The translations under genes and the position numbers were made by a program. Positions 37,114-46,198 of a DNA stretch of 64,000 nt are shown in pieces; the first letter of the stretch is position 1, and each line of letters starts with the position of its first letter. The stretch lies in NCBI GenBank assembly GCA_965203255.1, contig OZ241882.1, positions 2,232,001 to 2,296,000 on the forward strand. Direction: 5' to 3'. Source of the DNA: JAPOUP01 sp965203255. Lineage in GTDB: Bacteria; Pseudomonadota; Alphaproteobacteria; Rhodobacterales; Rhodobacteraceae. The notes beneath the pieces were generated by a model. It saw only the letters and a program-made list of their open reading frames with translations, was not told where the DNA came from and ran no database searches.

Positions 37114-37876
37114 GATCGTTTCCCAGATACGCGGCGACGACCTTTTCGTCGGATCTGATTGCTTGCGGCGAGCCCCGAGCCAGCAGTTCACCATTGTGGA
37201 GGACCACGACCGTGTCGGCGATTCGCAGCAGGAAATGCAGATTGTGCTCGACAACGATAAGCGTTGTCCCATCCTCATGAAGCCTCACCAGAATTTCGCT
37301 GAGCTTGCCTTGGAGGCTGGGATCAACCCCCGCGGTCGGTTCGTCGAGCAGCAGGATTTTCGGGTCCCGCACAAGCTGGCGGGCGACTTCGAGCATCCGA
37401 AGCTCACCTCCCGAGAGGCTCGCCACGCTCTCCGTCATCCGTTTGCCCAGCCCGACCCGTTTCAGAACGGCTGCCGCCTTCTCTTTCAGCTTCGGCTCGT
37501 CCCGCCGCCAGCGGCCCGACAGAACGGCGCCCAGCCGCTCGCCAGCGCTATCGGCACCCACGATCACGTTTTCCAGAATCGACAGCGACGGGAACGCCCT
37601 GGGGGTCTGGAACGTTCTCCCCAACCCATGCGCTGCGATCTCGGGTGTCCGTGTTTCGGACAGGTTCCGCCCGTCGAGATATACAGCACCGGTGTTGGGC
37701 TTCATTACGCCGCAGATGATGTTGAAAGTCGTGGACTTACCCGCTCCGTTGGGGCCGATCAGGCCCAAAAAGGTGCCCCGCGGCACAGTGAAACTCAGCC
37801 CGCGATCTCCGCCCAATGCCTGAAGCCCGCCGAATCGCTTCGTGACCCTGTCCACAGTCAGAAATTCTCTGTTCAT
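37103..37876 (-). CDS. livG: Branched-chain-type ABC transporter ATP-binding protein (LivG)
   Basis: 257 residues. Walker A GPNGAGKSTTFNII, the LivG-type RTFQTPRAFPSLSILENV, signature SLSGGELRMLEVARQLV and Walker B KILLLDEPTAGVDPSLQG are all present, with the C-terminal LLARGSPQAIRSDEKVVAAY. It overlaps livM by 4 bases. Confidence 0.95.
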   Translation of the reverse strand: MNREFLTVDRVTKRFGGLQALGGDRGLSFTVPRGTFLGLIGPNGAGKSTTFNIICGVMKPNTGAVYLDGRNLSETRTPEIAAHGLGRTFQTPRAFPSLSILENVIVGADSAGERLGAVLSGRWRRDEPKLKEKAAAVLKRVGLGKRMTESVASLSGGELRMLEVARQLVRDPKILLLDEPTAGVDPSLQGKLSEILVRLHEDGTTLIVVEHNLHFLLRIADTVVVLHNGELLARGSPQAIRSDEKVVAAYLGNDHAA

Positions 37877-38802
37877 TCGGTCTGGCCCCTCGCGAAGGAA
37901 ATCCTCTCGAAGACCTGCCTGCGCAGGATGATCACGAAGATGGCTCCAGTCAGCATGTGTTCGACCGATGCGGCGATCTGGGCGGAACGCACGGTCTCGA
38001 ATGGAATGCCCCTCACCACCTCCTGGAACATCACCAATATAATTGTGCCCAATATTGCGCCGAGCATCGTCCGCTCACCGCCCAGCACGAGCGCGATCCA
38101 GACAAAGAACGTCACCTCGGCGGTGAAGAGGTCAGGGCTCACAAGCGTCGTGATCATCGCGTAGAGCGCTCCTGCGAGGCCAATCGGAACGGCAGAGATC
38201 ACAAAGACCTCGAACCGCATCCGGGCCACGTCCTTGCCAACCGCTTCCGCCGCCATCTCGTCATCACGGACCGCATCCATTGCGCGACCGTACGGTGAGG
38301 CAAGGATCCGCCGATAAATGACGATGGTGGAGAGCATCAGCAGCAGGGCCGCGGCTGCGAATACGTAGCTGTCCGGCACATCTGCCCAAGCAATGCCGGG
38401 ACGTTCGACATTCGCCAGGCCGACGCTGCCGTTGCCGATCCTGCGTTCGTTCAGGATGAAGGAGTGCAGCACTTCCGCAAAGGCGAAGGTCGTTAGTGCA
38501 AGGTATTCCCCACGCAACCTGAGCGTGGGCCAGCCCGTCAATATCGCAAAGCACGCCGCGCCGACACCCGCGACAAGGAATCCAAGCCACCAGGGACCGT
38601 TGAGGCCGATCAGGTACTGATCAAGACCAGACGGCGGCTCCTGCGTCACGATGGCATAAGCATAGGCGCCCACCGCGAAATAGGCGACGGTGCCGAAGTT
38701 GATCATGCCGCCACGCGCATACTGGAGGTTGAGCGACAGCGTCAGCACCGAAAACAGGCAACCGAAGGTCAGGACGGCGACGAGAAACGCCTCGACATTC
38801 AT
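37873..38802 (-). CDS. livM: Branched-chain-type ABC transporter permease (LivM)
   Basis: 309 residues from MNVEAFLVAVLTFGCLFSV, preceded by GGGAGGAG. It has eight to ten hydrophobic segments and the LivM loop TLRLRGEYLALTTFAFAEV; the EAA-like region is SPYGRAMDAVRDDEMAAEAV. It overlaps the livH end by 4 bases. The longer open frame upstream lies over livH and is not used. Confidence 0.93.
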   Translation of the reverse strand: MNVEAFLVAVLTFGCLFSVLTLSLNLQYARGGMINFGTVAYFAVGAYAYAIVTQEPPSGLDQYLIGLNGPWWLGFLVAGVGAACFAILTGWPTLRLRGEYLALTTFAFAEVLHSFILNERRIGNGSVGLANVERPGIAWADVPDSYVFAAAALLLMLSTIVIYRRILASPYGRAMDAVRDDEMAAEAVGKDVARMRFEVFVISAVPIGLAGALYAMITTLVSPDLFTAEVTFFVWIALVLGGERTMLGAILGTIILVMFQEVVRGIPFETVRSAQIAASVEHMLTGAIFVIILRRQVFERISFARGQTE

Positions 38803-39662
38803 GCCGCTCTCCTCCCTGACAGACCTTGAGGTCGAAACAGCAGGACGATGATCACTATTGCGAAGGCGATGAGTGGCCGATAGCCAGCTGGAATCCAGTA
38901 GACGGAAATATCCATGGCGATGCCGACTATGAGGCCTGACAGGATGACGCTGTAGAGCGAGCCGAGTCCCGCCAGGATCGCGACGGCCAGGATCTTGAGA
39001 ATCTGATGGAAAGCGATGTCGGTCGACAGGGTCGCTATCATGGCCAGCATCACGCCAGCGAGCCCGGCCAGTCCCGACGATATCAGCCACGTCGCGCGTG
39101 AAGTCTTCCTGACATCGACGCCGCGCGAGGCAGCGAGTTCGGGATTGGCGGCGACCGCGCGAATTGCAAGGCCTGTGTTCGTCTTGTTCAGAAACAAGGC
39201 CAGCGAGACGCCAGTGAACGCGGCGAGCGCAATCACCATGAGCTGGTAGTTCGTGATGCGAATGCCGTAGAACTTGTAGGTTGTCGCCAGCGGAATGTCG
39301 AGCGTGCGAATCCCGGTGCCGACCACCGCGTCAACGCCTCCACCGATTACATAGGCGACCCCGACCGAGGTGATGAGCAATACCGCTGGGCCAAGTTTCT
39401 TGATCGGGTCATAGACCGCGCGTGCGATCACTAGGCCGAATACGGATGTCACCGCGATGGCAACGGCTGCCGACGGCAATAGCGGCCATCCGGCAAGCAC
39501 GTTCAGACCCCAGGTTGTGAAGGCCGAGACGCCAAGCAGTTCGGCATGGGCGATGTTCAGGAATCCCTCGACCTGGCGGGTCAGCGAAAAGCCGATCGTT
39601 GCAAGAATCAGAAAGCTGCCGGTCGCTATGCCTGTCACGAAATACTGCGCGAGAAGCGACAT
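38799..39662 (-). CDS. livH: Branched-chain-type ABC transporter permease (LivH)
   Basis: 287 residues from MSLLAQYFVTGIATGSFLIL (an ATG seven codons further up is possible). Hydrophobic segments alternate with conserved loops NIAHAELLGVSAFTTWGLN and NKTNTGLAIRAVAANPELAA. It is the first gene of livHMGF. The GTATAC operator copy 7 lies about 125 bases upstream, beyond which an IS630 element was inserted. Confidence 0.93.
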   Translation of the reverse strand: MSLLAQYFVTGIATGSFLILATIGFSLTRQVEGFLNIAHAELLGVSAFTTWGLNVLAGWPLLPSAAVAIAVTSVFGLVIARAVYDPIKKLGPAVLLITSVGVAYVIGGGVDAVVGTGIRTLDIPLATTYKFYGIRITNYQLMVIALAAFTGVSLALFLNKTNTGLAIRAVAANPELAASRGVDVRKTSRATWLISSGLAGLAGVMLAMIATLSTDIAFHQILKILAVAILAGLGSLYSVILSGLIVGIAMDISVYWIPAGYRPLIAFAIVIIVLLFRPQGLSGRRAA

Positions 39663-39784
39663 CAGCCCATCCTCCCACCGCACATCGCCAGTTGACCATC
39701 GCGCCCCGTAACGGACCCCGCCAATCCACGTCCAAATGCCTGTCGCCGACCGTCCTCCACGAAGCGCCTCCCACCTTATTTAAA

Positions 39785-39796
39785 GGAGTATACTCC
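39785..39796. promoter_or_regulatory. GTATAC operator, copy 7, upstream of livH
   Basis: GGAGTATACTCC is a perfect 12-base palindrome and the best copy. It lies about 120-135 bases before livH and 38 bases from the left end of IS630, which sits directly upstream and may have altered the promoter. Confidence 0.65.
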
Positions 39797-39834
39797 TCTT
39801 TTTGGCAAACGCAAAGCTTTTTCTGCTTGTCTCA

Positions 39835-41060
39835 TACCAAACCAAATAAATAATCTCCGACAGGCGCCCCGGATCTCACGGCACCGCCCATTCCCTCGTG
39901 GTGATCCGCGTGACCTCGCCCTTCCGGCGGATGAAGGCGTCCCAGACATGCTCGACCACCTCCCTGACATGCTCCGCGCTTCCGGACACCCGGTTGGCGA
40001 AATGCCGGTGCTTCAGGAGGGGGAACACCGTTTCCACCGGGTCCGGTTCCGGGCTGCAGGGCGGCAGCTGGAGCAGGGAGACGCTGTCCGGTATCCCCAG
40101 GTCCCCCGACCGGTGCCAGCCCGCCCCGTCCAGGACCACCAGGGCGCGCTTTCCGGCGGGGACCCGCTCCCCGATGTCGCGGAGGTGCCGGTCCGTCTCC
40201 GCGGTGCTGGCCCTGCCGCACACATGCCCGACCGCGTCGCCGGTCGCGGGGCAGGCGGAGGGGAACAGGTACAGGTGTCCGTACCGGTGGTCCCGCACGA
40301 TGCGCGGGCGCGTCCCTTTCCGCGCCCAGACCCTCGACAGCATCCCCTTCCGCCCGACGCGCGCCCCGTCCTGCAGGTACACGAGCACATCCTCCGGGGC
40401 CACGCCGTCGGGCACCGCCTCACGCGCCAGCCGGCTGGAATCCCTGCGGAATCCCTCCCGGGCGGCGGGGTCCGCCCTCGGGTGGACGGGCCGCGGGGAC
40501 ATGTGCCGGAAGCCCAGCCTCCGCACCAGCTGGCGCGCGCCCTCCAGCGCGCGCCCCACCCCGAAGCTGTCCGCGGTCCGCTTCCGGACGTCGGCGACGG
40601 CCCGGCGCGACGGCCCGCCCGCGTCGGGGTCCGGCCCGTCCTCCAGCCACGACACGACCTCCCCGGCCTGCCCGCTTTCCAGCTTCGGCGGAGCCCCCGG
40701 CCGGGCGGCGTCCCGCAGGCCGTCCAGGCCGTCGGCGTTGTACCGGACGGTCCAGTCGCGGAGCGTCCGGGCGCCGGAGGCCACCTCGGCCCTGGACAGA
40801 CCGTCCTCCATGGCCAGAGCGACCGCGCGCATCCGGCGGCGGCAGTCGCGGAACCTGTGTTTCCGGGCCAGCTCCCGTAACTGACCGGGTGTGTGGTCGG
40901 TGCGCCGGACCATGGCTTTCGCTGGCATGCCGTTCTCCTTCCGCCTGTTTCCCAGACACGGAATACAGGACGGCGGCACCGATCACACGCAGAATGTTGC
41001 CGTGTCACACAGCATGATGTTCAATCTTTGTTCTGGGTACATTATTAATTTGGTTTGGTA
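39835..41060 (-). mobile_element. IS630 family element
   Basis: The ends TACCAAACCAAATAAATAAT (39835) and, inverted from 41060, TACCAAACCAAATTAATAAT match in 19 of 20 bases and lie at TA dinucleotides, the IS630 target. It is inserted between marR and the liv operon. Confidence 0.85.
39876..40928 (-). CDS. IS630 family transposase
   Basis: About 350 residues from MPAKAMVRRTDHTPGQLREL. An N-terminal helix-turn-helix region (GLSRAEVASGARTLRDWTVR) precedes the DDE core: VLVYLQDGARVGRKGML, ALVVLDGAGWHRSGDL and PPCSPEPDPVETVFPLLKHR, where family members read SPELNPVE. All three acidic residues are present. The frame is uninterrupted, so it may be active. Confidence 0.9.
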   Translation of the reverse strand: MPAKAMVRRTDHTPGQLRELARKHRFRDCRRRMRAVALAMEDGLSRAEVASGARTLRDWTVRYNADGLDGLRDAARPGAPPKLESGQAGEVVSWLEDGPDPDAGGPSRRAVADVRKRTADSFGVGRALEGARQLVRRLGFRHMSPRPVHPRADPAAREGFRRDSSRLAREAVPDGVAPEDVLVYLQDGARVGRKGMLSRVWARKGTRPRIVRDHRYGHLYLFPSACPATGDAVGHVCGRASTAETDRHLRDIGERVPAGKRALVVLDGAGWHRSGDLGIPDSVSLLQLPPCSPEPDPVETVFPLLKHRHFANRVSGSAEHVREVVEHVWDAFIRRKGEVTRITTREWAVP

Positions 41061-41114
41061 TCATTAGGGGCAGCGGCATGCAGAGACGTTCTGCTTGCAC
41101 TGCAGATGGTTGCG

Positions 41115-41681
41115 CTACGCCGTGCCCAAGGGTGCCCGGCTCGCCTCGTTGTTGGCGTTCACCAGCTTTTCGATCAGCCGAAGAAAGTCGTCGCGCTCAT
41201 CATCGTCCAGCGGGCCAATCAGCCGCTCCTGTGCCCGTGCCATCATCGGACGAACACGCAAAACACAGTCCTTGCCCAAGTTGGTAATACGAATGATCTT
41301 CGCACGTCGGTCATGATCGGACGCGTCTCTTCTAACGTACCCGCGCCGTTCGAGGCGGCGAATGACATCGGCTCCGCTGGTGCGGTCTATGCCGACCGAG
41401 GTTGACAGCGTGAGTTGATCCATCTCCTCGCCATTCTGAAGCACTGTCAGTATGCCGAACTGAACCGGCGTCAGATCTTCGCCGCTGCATTCCTCGACGA
41501 AGAGACCCACGTGGATCTGGTGGAGGCGCCGGACCAGATACCCTGGTCGCTTCCACAACTCGCTATACTTGCGGCTTTTGGCCTTGCCTGGCCGCATTCG
41601 CGCCGATCCGTCGTGCATCGGTTGGCGCTTGCTCATTTTCATGCCCATCTGGCCTTTCACTCCACAAGGCGCATATTGCAC
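41115..41681 (-). CDS. MarR family transcriptional regulator
   Basis: 188 residues. The winged helix-turn-helix runs LTPVQFGILTVLQNGEEMDQ, LTLSTSVGIDRTSGADVIRR and LERRGYVRRDASDHDRRAKI, the typical MarR recognition helix and wing, followed by a dimer helix ending NANNEASRAPLGTA. The N-terminal 40 residues are poorly conserved, so a start at an internal Met is possible. It is the only catabolism-type regulator near the GTATAC palindromes, and MarR dimers bind such palindromes. It is therefore the best candidate for controlling the regulon, released by the substrate or an intermediate. Confidence 0.9.
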   Translation of the reverse strand: MQYAPCGVKGQMGMKMSKRQPMHDGSARMRPGKAKSRKYSELWKRPGYLVRRLHQIHVGLFVEECSGEDLTPVQFGILTVLQNGEEMDQLTLSTSVGIDRTSGADVIRRLERRGYVRRDASDHDRRAKIIRITNLGKDCVLRVRPMMARAQERLIGPLDDDERDDFLRLIEKLVNANNEASRAPLGTA

Positions 41682-41689
41682 AGGACTTT

Positions 41690-42180
41690 ATGCTGGACGG
41701 ATGCCGCGAGGGCAAGCCGAGGCCGCGCCGCCAGAGCTGATTTTTCCCCTGGCCTTGACTGGGCCGTTTGCCGGTTCGGCAATTCATCGTGCACCGGTTT
41801 CGGCGGCCGCGGCAACGGTTCCGTGACCTGGCCCGCCTAGCAGGTTCTTTCGACCTGATCCGGAGTGGCCGGTCTCGGGGCTACACGGAGGACTTCGTGC
41901 GTGGCCGCGTGTTCCGGCTGAGCCTAAGCCAACCGGGTGCGAGGCGCGGGTTCCGGTCCCTGACCGTCGGGCTTTCCGTTCCGTTCGCTGCGGTATTCCC
42001 TGACGGTCCGCCTGATCATGAACACCTGCCCGACCCACGGAAAGGATATGCCGTGCACCGGATTCGTGGAAATCCCGATCTCGCGCCGCTCGAAGCGCTC
42101 GTGCTACGGCCGCAGCGGGCCTTACAACAGTCCCCTCCTAAATAGTGCTTGCCAGAAAACCCTTTAAGCCTTTGACTCCA
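41690..42180. other. Region without a recognised gene
   Basis: About 490 GC-rich bases between marR and the ISNCY element. Open frames exist on both strands but none has convincing composition. On the minus strand a stretch reading VFMIRRTVREYRSERNGK slightly recalls ISAs1-type transposases; the match is too weak to call. The marR promoter must lie at its left edge. Confidence 0.4.
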
Positions 42181-42181
42181 T

Positions 42182-43535
42182 TTGATTAAGCCGGGCATTC
42201 CCTGTGTGAGGATTCCGCCGGAGGGGCCGGTTTCCGGCCCGTTCGGCGTGAATCGGGCGGAAAACGGCGCTTCTTCGGGAGGCAGGCATGGGAAACGCCA
42301 TCGGTCCGCAGCCGGAACCCGGCGCGGGCGGCATGGAGGACATCGAGCTGGACATGAAATCCAGGGACGGCATCCCGGCGCTGCTGCCGGGGCTCCGGCA
42401 CCTGTATTCCGACGGGGCGTTCCGGACGCGGCTGTTCGCGCTGATGGAGGAGCGCATGCTGCCCGGCGTGGACAGGAAGGTCGGGCGGCCCGGCATGGAG
42501 ATGTGGCGGATCCCGGTGATGGGCGTGGGCAGGCAGGGACCCGGCCGCGACTTCGACCGGCCGCACGGACTGGCGAACCGGCACCGGACGCTGCGGCGGT
42601 TCCCGGGCCACCCGGACGTTTGGGACGGGCGCCGTTACCACCACCGGACGCTGGTGGACAACGTGGGACTCCTGAACCCCGTGCTTCCGGCAGGGGTCAG
42701 CCGCCTGATCGGCGGGAGCGGCCATGCGGTCGCGGCGGAAAGGCCTGGCGCGCCCCTGCACGGGCGCTGTGACCCATTCGTCGCCGGGACCGACGTCCAT
42801 TGCCCGACGGACGTCAGCCCGCTCCGGGACGCGATGCGCTGCCTGGTCCGGACCACGGGCCGCGCCGCCGCGGACCACGGCGTCCCCGGCTGGCGGCGGT
42901 GGCGGCGCCTGACGGGGAACCTGAAGGCGCTCCTCAACGGGGTCCGGCCGGCCCGCCGCGCCAGCCCCGAGCGGGTGGAGGGATACCTCCCGGCCTGCCG
43001 CGCGCCCGTCCGGCGCGCCGGGGCCAGCCTGCCCGCGCTGGCCGTGAACGGCGCGACAGCCCTCACCGTCACGCGGACCAGGGACTTCCTGCCGCGCGCG
43101 GAGCGCCGGACCGCCCGGGTGGACCGCCGCCTGCCGCGGGGCGGGACCATCCCGCACAGAGAGAAGGTGCTCTCCATATCCGGGCCGCACACGCGCTGGA
43201 TGCCGAAGGGCAGGGCGGGGTGCCCGGTGGAGCCCGGCGCGCCGGTCCGCGCGCTGGAGGACCGGCACGGCTTCATCCCGCACCACGAGGTGGTGTGGAA
43301 GGGCAGTGACGTCGATTGCGCGGCGCCGGTGGTGGAGGCGGTCCGCAAGGCCTTCCCGGACCTCCGGGCGTTGGGCCTCGACCGGGGGTTCCACAGCCCG
43401 GGGAACCTGACCCGCCCCGCCGGGATTCCCGACTGCAGCGCCCTGCCGAGGAAGGGCTGCCTGAACGCCGCCGACCGGGAGCGGGAGGGCGGCGCGACCT
43501 TCCGGGCCATGCGCCGGGCGGCCTGTTGACGGTCC
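42182..43535 (+). mobile_element. ISNCY family element, right end lost
   Basis: A transposase gene of the ISNCY type with a short GC-rich leader; its 3' end runs into the IS66 remnant that starts near 43540. No intact inverted repeat pair was found, so the right end was probably deleted. Confidence 0.5.
42288..43529 (+). CDS. ISNCY family transposase, C-terminally truncated
   Basis: 413 residues from MGNAIGPQPEPGAGGMEDIE, with GGGAGG just upstream. The N-terminal half has LDMKSRDGIPALLPGLRHLY, GVDRKVGRPGMEMWRIPVMG and LVDNVGLLNPVLPAGVSRLI. The DDE core starts with RCDPFVAGTDVHCPTDVSPL and ends near DCSALPRKGCLNAADRERE. Relatives continue with a glutamate-containing C-terminal helix (NLEHRGLDR-like) that is missing here, so the third catalytic residue is probably lost. 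It then meets the IS66 remnant. Confidence 0.8.
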   Translation: MGNAIGPQPEPGAGGMEDIELDMKSRDGIPALLPGLRHLYSDGAFRTRLFALMEERMLPGVDRKVGRPGMEMWRIPVMGVGRQGPGRDFDRPHGLANRHRTLRRFPGHPDVWDGRRYHHRTLVDNVGLLNPVLPAGVSRLIGGSGHAVAAERPGAPLHGRCDPFVAGTDVHCPTDVSPLRDAMRCLVRTTGRAAADHGVPGWRRWRRLTGNLKALLNGVRPARRASPERVEGYLPACRAPVRRAGASLPALAVNGATALTVTRTRDFLPRAERRTARVDRRLPRGGTIPHREKVLSISGPHTRWMPKGRAGCPVEPGAPVRALEDRHGFIPHHEVVWKGSDVDCAAPVVEAVRKAFPDLRALGLDRGFHSPGNLTRPAGIPDCSALPRKGCLNAADREREGGATFRAMRRAAC

Positions 43536-43539
43536 TCAC

Positions 43540-44866
43540 GTTCTCCGCTCCGTCCAGCGTCCACGCGAAGAGCCGGTTGCGCTGGCCGGGTTTCACAGGA
43601 GGCAGCGCGTTCCCGCCCAGGTCCGTGTCCGGCGGCACGTCGGGGTCCTCAGGAACGTCCCCGGCACCGCCAGCCGCCCGGCCGGTGTCGGGTCCCTGAT
43701 CTCCCTCCCGGTCCCGTGGATCGCGCCGATCAGGTCCAGCGCCGCCCCGGCCATCTCCGGGTGGGTGTCCTTAAACTCCCCGGAACCGCGTCCTGCATGG
43801 ACCCGGCACGTCTGGTGGGTGACCGAGCCGCCGCGGGCCGCGACATCGGCATCGTAGGCGCGGTGGCCATCGGTCACCAGGGTTCCGCTGTAGTCGCCGA
43901 GGAACTTCGCCGCGGTCGCCGGGCACGGGCCAGAGATGGCCCTTCCCCATGCCGCCGGGCCTGCCCGGGCGCCGCCCGGCGCGGACCGGGGTCCCGTCCA
44001 TCTGGATGACGGCGCTCCCGGCACCGGGCGCCACCGGGCCTCGTGGACCGGCCCGGCGGCGCGATGGCGCGGCTGGCCCGCTGGATCGGGGAGCCCCGGC
44101 TGGCGGTGATGCCGGCCCCGGCCGGCATCCGGCGCTGTCGGGAAGGCGGCAGGCGCCACATGGACCTGTCGACGGGCATCCCGGCGAGGAGGGGGACGTC
44201 GGCGCGGCCGCTCCCGGGGACGCCCCCGCGGGCCGGGGCGGACACGGGCCGGCCGGAACCCCTGACCTTGACGGCGGGATGGCGATGGCGGACGGCCACG
44301 TGCCGGAACCCGCCGGCGGCGGGCCGGCGGTGGACGCGCTCCGAAACCACCCCGTAACCGTCCTCCGGCAGCCCACCGTCCTCGGGCGGCGTCACGGTGA
44401 TGCCGGGCACCGGGGCCTTGCCGCCGGGCGCGGCCCGGCGTCGCCGACCGGATCGCCGCGCCCCTTCCGGCGTCCGGGCCTGCCGCCGCGGCGGCCGCCG
44501 TCGCTGTCCTGGCCGTCCTGCCCGGAGGGGGCGTCGGAGCCCTTCCCGTGCCTCTCCGGGCGCGGGCCGTACAGGTCGCGTTCCAGCCGGGCGGCCCGGG
44601 CCGTCAGGGCGGCGACCTGCGCCAGGGGTCCGGCGGTCCGCCCCTCCCGGGCCGCGGCCGTGGCCGCCTGCGGCCCGGACAGTCCGCCCGGCGACCGGAG
44701 CGGTCCCTCCGCCTCCGGCGGCAGGGCGCCGGTCCCCAGCCAGCGGGACAGCTCCCGCCCGGGCCCGCCGGCCCCGCCGGCGTCCGGGGAGGCCGTCCGC
44801 CCGTCCGTCCCCGATCCCGCATGTGCCACCATGGTGGCCCCCGAAGTGATTCGTCCAGATGGCCAC
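43540..44866 (-). pseudogene. IS66 family transposase (TnpC) remnant
   Basis: On the minus strand the pieces, in several frames, are AALTARAARLERDLYGPRPE and RRGGRPGRRKGRGDP (N-terminal region), PEDGYGVVSERVHRRPAAG, VIQMDGTPVRAGRR (probable DDE Asp), GDYSGTLVTDGHRAYDADV, and, at the 3' end, NRLFAWTLDGAENV. The order matches the IS66 transposase from end to end, but frameshifts occur throughout. It may belong with the tnpA/tnpB-like remnant at 1560-2145, though the two are far apart. Confidence 0.65.
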
Positions 44867-44971
44867 TCACTGACGGGCGATGCCCTATACTGTCAGACAG
44901 GAAAGGGATGGATGGGACCCGACCGGACGCCGTACTTTAACCGCTTACCGGTGTAAGCCTTGGAGAGTGCT

Positions 44972-45376
44972 GTGAGCTCATTGCAGGTCAAATCCGCTTT
45001 GTCGCAGCTCGGTCGCGATATCCAGACAGCGCGCAAAAGGCGCCGCATGCCAGTTGCCGATTTCTGTAACCGGATTGGAGTGAGCGACAAGACCCTCGCG
45101 AAGCTTGAGCGGGGCGATGGTGGCGTCCGGCTTGAGACCTTTGCCATGGCGCTTCTTGCTCTGGGCATGCTGGACCGGCTCGCTGGGATCGCCGATCCAT
45201 CCTCGGATTCCACCGGCATCGGACTGGACCGTGAGAAACTCCCGGAGCGCATTCGGCAGCGCGGTCCATCGGCATTCGCGCGGACTGTCAAGGGCGCAAA
45301 GACCACCCCCGCTAACCTGAAAGACGCCTCAAAGGGGTCAACTGTGCTCGATGATGATGAAGGGACAGCATTCTAA
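44972..45376 (+). CDS. hipB: HipB-like antitoxin / XRE family regulator
   Basis: 134 residues from the GTG at 44972, preceded by GGAGAG; a TTG at 44960 is the alternative. An XRE helix-turn-helix is visible: LGRDIQTARKRRRMPVADFC followed by RIGVSDKTLAKLERGDGGVR. It would bind its own promoter and the HipA kinase. The stop TAATG overlaps the hipA start. It is intact although hipA is disrupted. Confidence 0.85.
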   Translation: MSSLQVKSALSQLGRDIQTARKRRRMPVADFCNRIGVSDKTLAKLERGDGGVRLETFAMALLALGMLDRLAGIADPSSDSTGIGLDREKLPERIRQRGPSAFARTVKGAKTTPANLKDASKGSTVLDDDEGTAF

Positions 45377-46198
45377 TGCATGAAGCTTCCGTTGTGCTCG
45401 GGAACGCCTGTATCCCTGTCGGGCGTTTGATTTCTGAAACCGATGGGCGCAGGTCACACTCCACTTTCATCTATGACGGGAGGTGGCTCGAAAACCCGAT
45501 AGGGTTTGATCTTGCCCCGGACATGCCGCGCGGTCGCGCGCCTTTCCATTCTTCGGCGGAGGGGCGCGAAAGCCGTCGCCGGGATGTCCTGGCTGGGCCC
45601 TTTACCGATACATCGCCTGATAGCTGGGGGCGCAGGCTCATACGCCGCGTGCATGGAGAGGGCGCGACGGAATTTGACTATCTGGTTGCTGCCGACGACA
45701 GGGCCCGACACGGCGCATTGCGGTTTTTGAACCAGGAAGGTGAGCTGTTCCATCCGGATCAGCCTCCTGTGCCACGTCTGGCCAATATCGAAGAGCTGCG
45801 CGCGATCGCGGCACGGTATGAGCGAGATCCGGACGGAGCTGGGGCCGAAGCGCGTGATCTTGTCGGAGCGGCGGGTTCGCTTGGCGGTGCGCGTCCCAAA
45901 GCCAATGTTGTGGATGGAGAGGGCCTCTGGATCGCGAAGTTCACCTCAATTGATGGTACATGGCCCGTTGAACGGTTGGAAATCGCCACACTCGCACTAG
46001 CCCGCGCGGTAGGTATTCGAACACCGGAAGCGCGGCTTGAACTGGCGGCCAGCAGGCATCCTGTCGGCCTCATCAAGCGCTTTGACCGCCGCGAAGGTGG
46101 TCGCCTGCCATACACGTCGGTCCGCACAGCCTTGGGCAGGAAAGGTTCCGCCCACGGCCACTACACCGATATCGCGGATGCTTTGCGGCAAAGGCTTA
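45376..46198 (+). pseudogene. hipA: HipA family kinase toxin, 5' part
   Basis: The N-terminal part shows GPFTDTSPDSWGRRLIRRVH, AADDRARHGALRFLNQEG, AAGSLGGARPKANVVDGEGL (the phosphate-loop/lysine region), LWIAKFTSIDGTWPVERLEI and ASRHPVGLIKRFDRREGG, a normal HipA fold up to ADALRQ at about residue 275. An IS1595 element is inserted here; the gene continues at 47389 with the catalytic loop. Only a truncated protein without the active site can be made. Confidence 0.9.
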
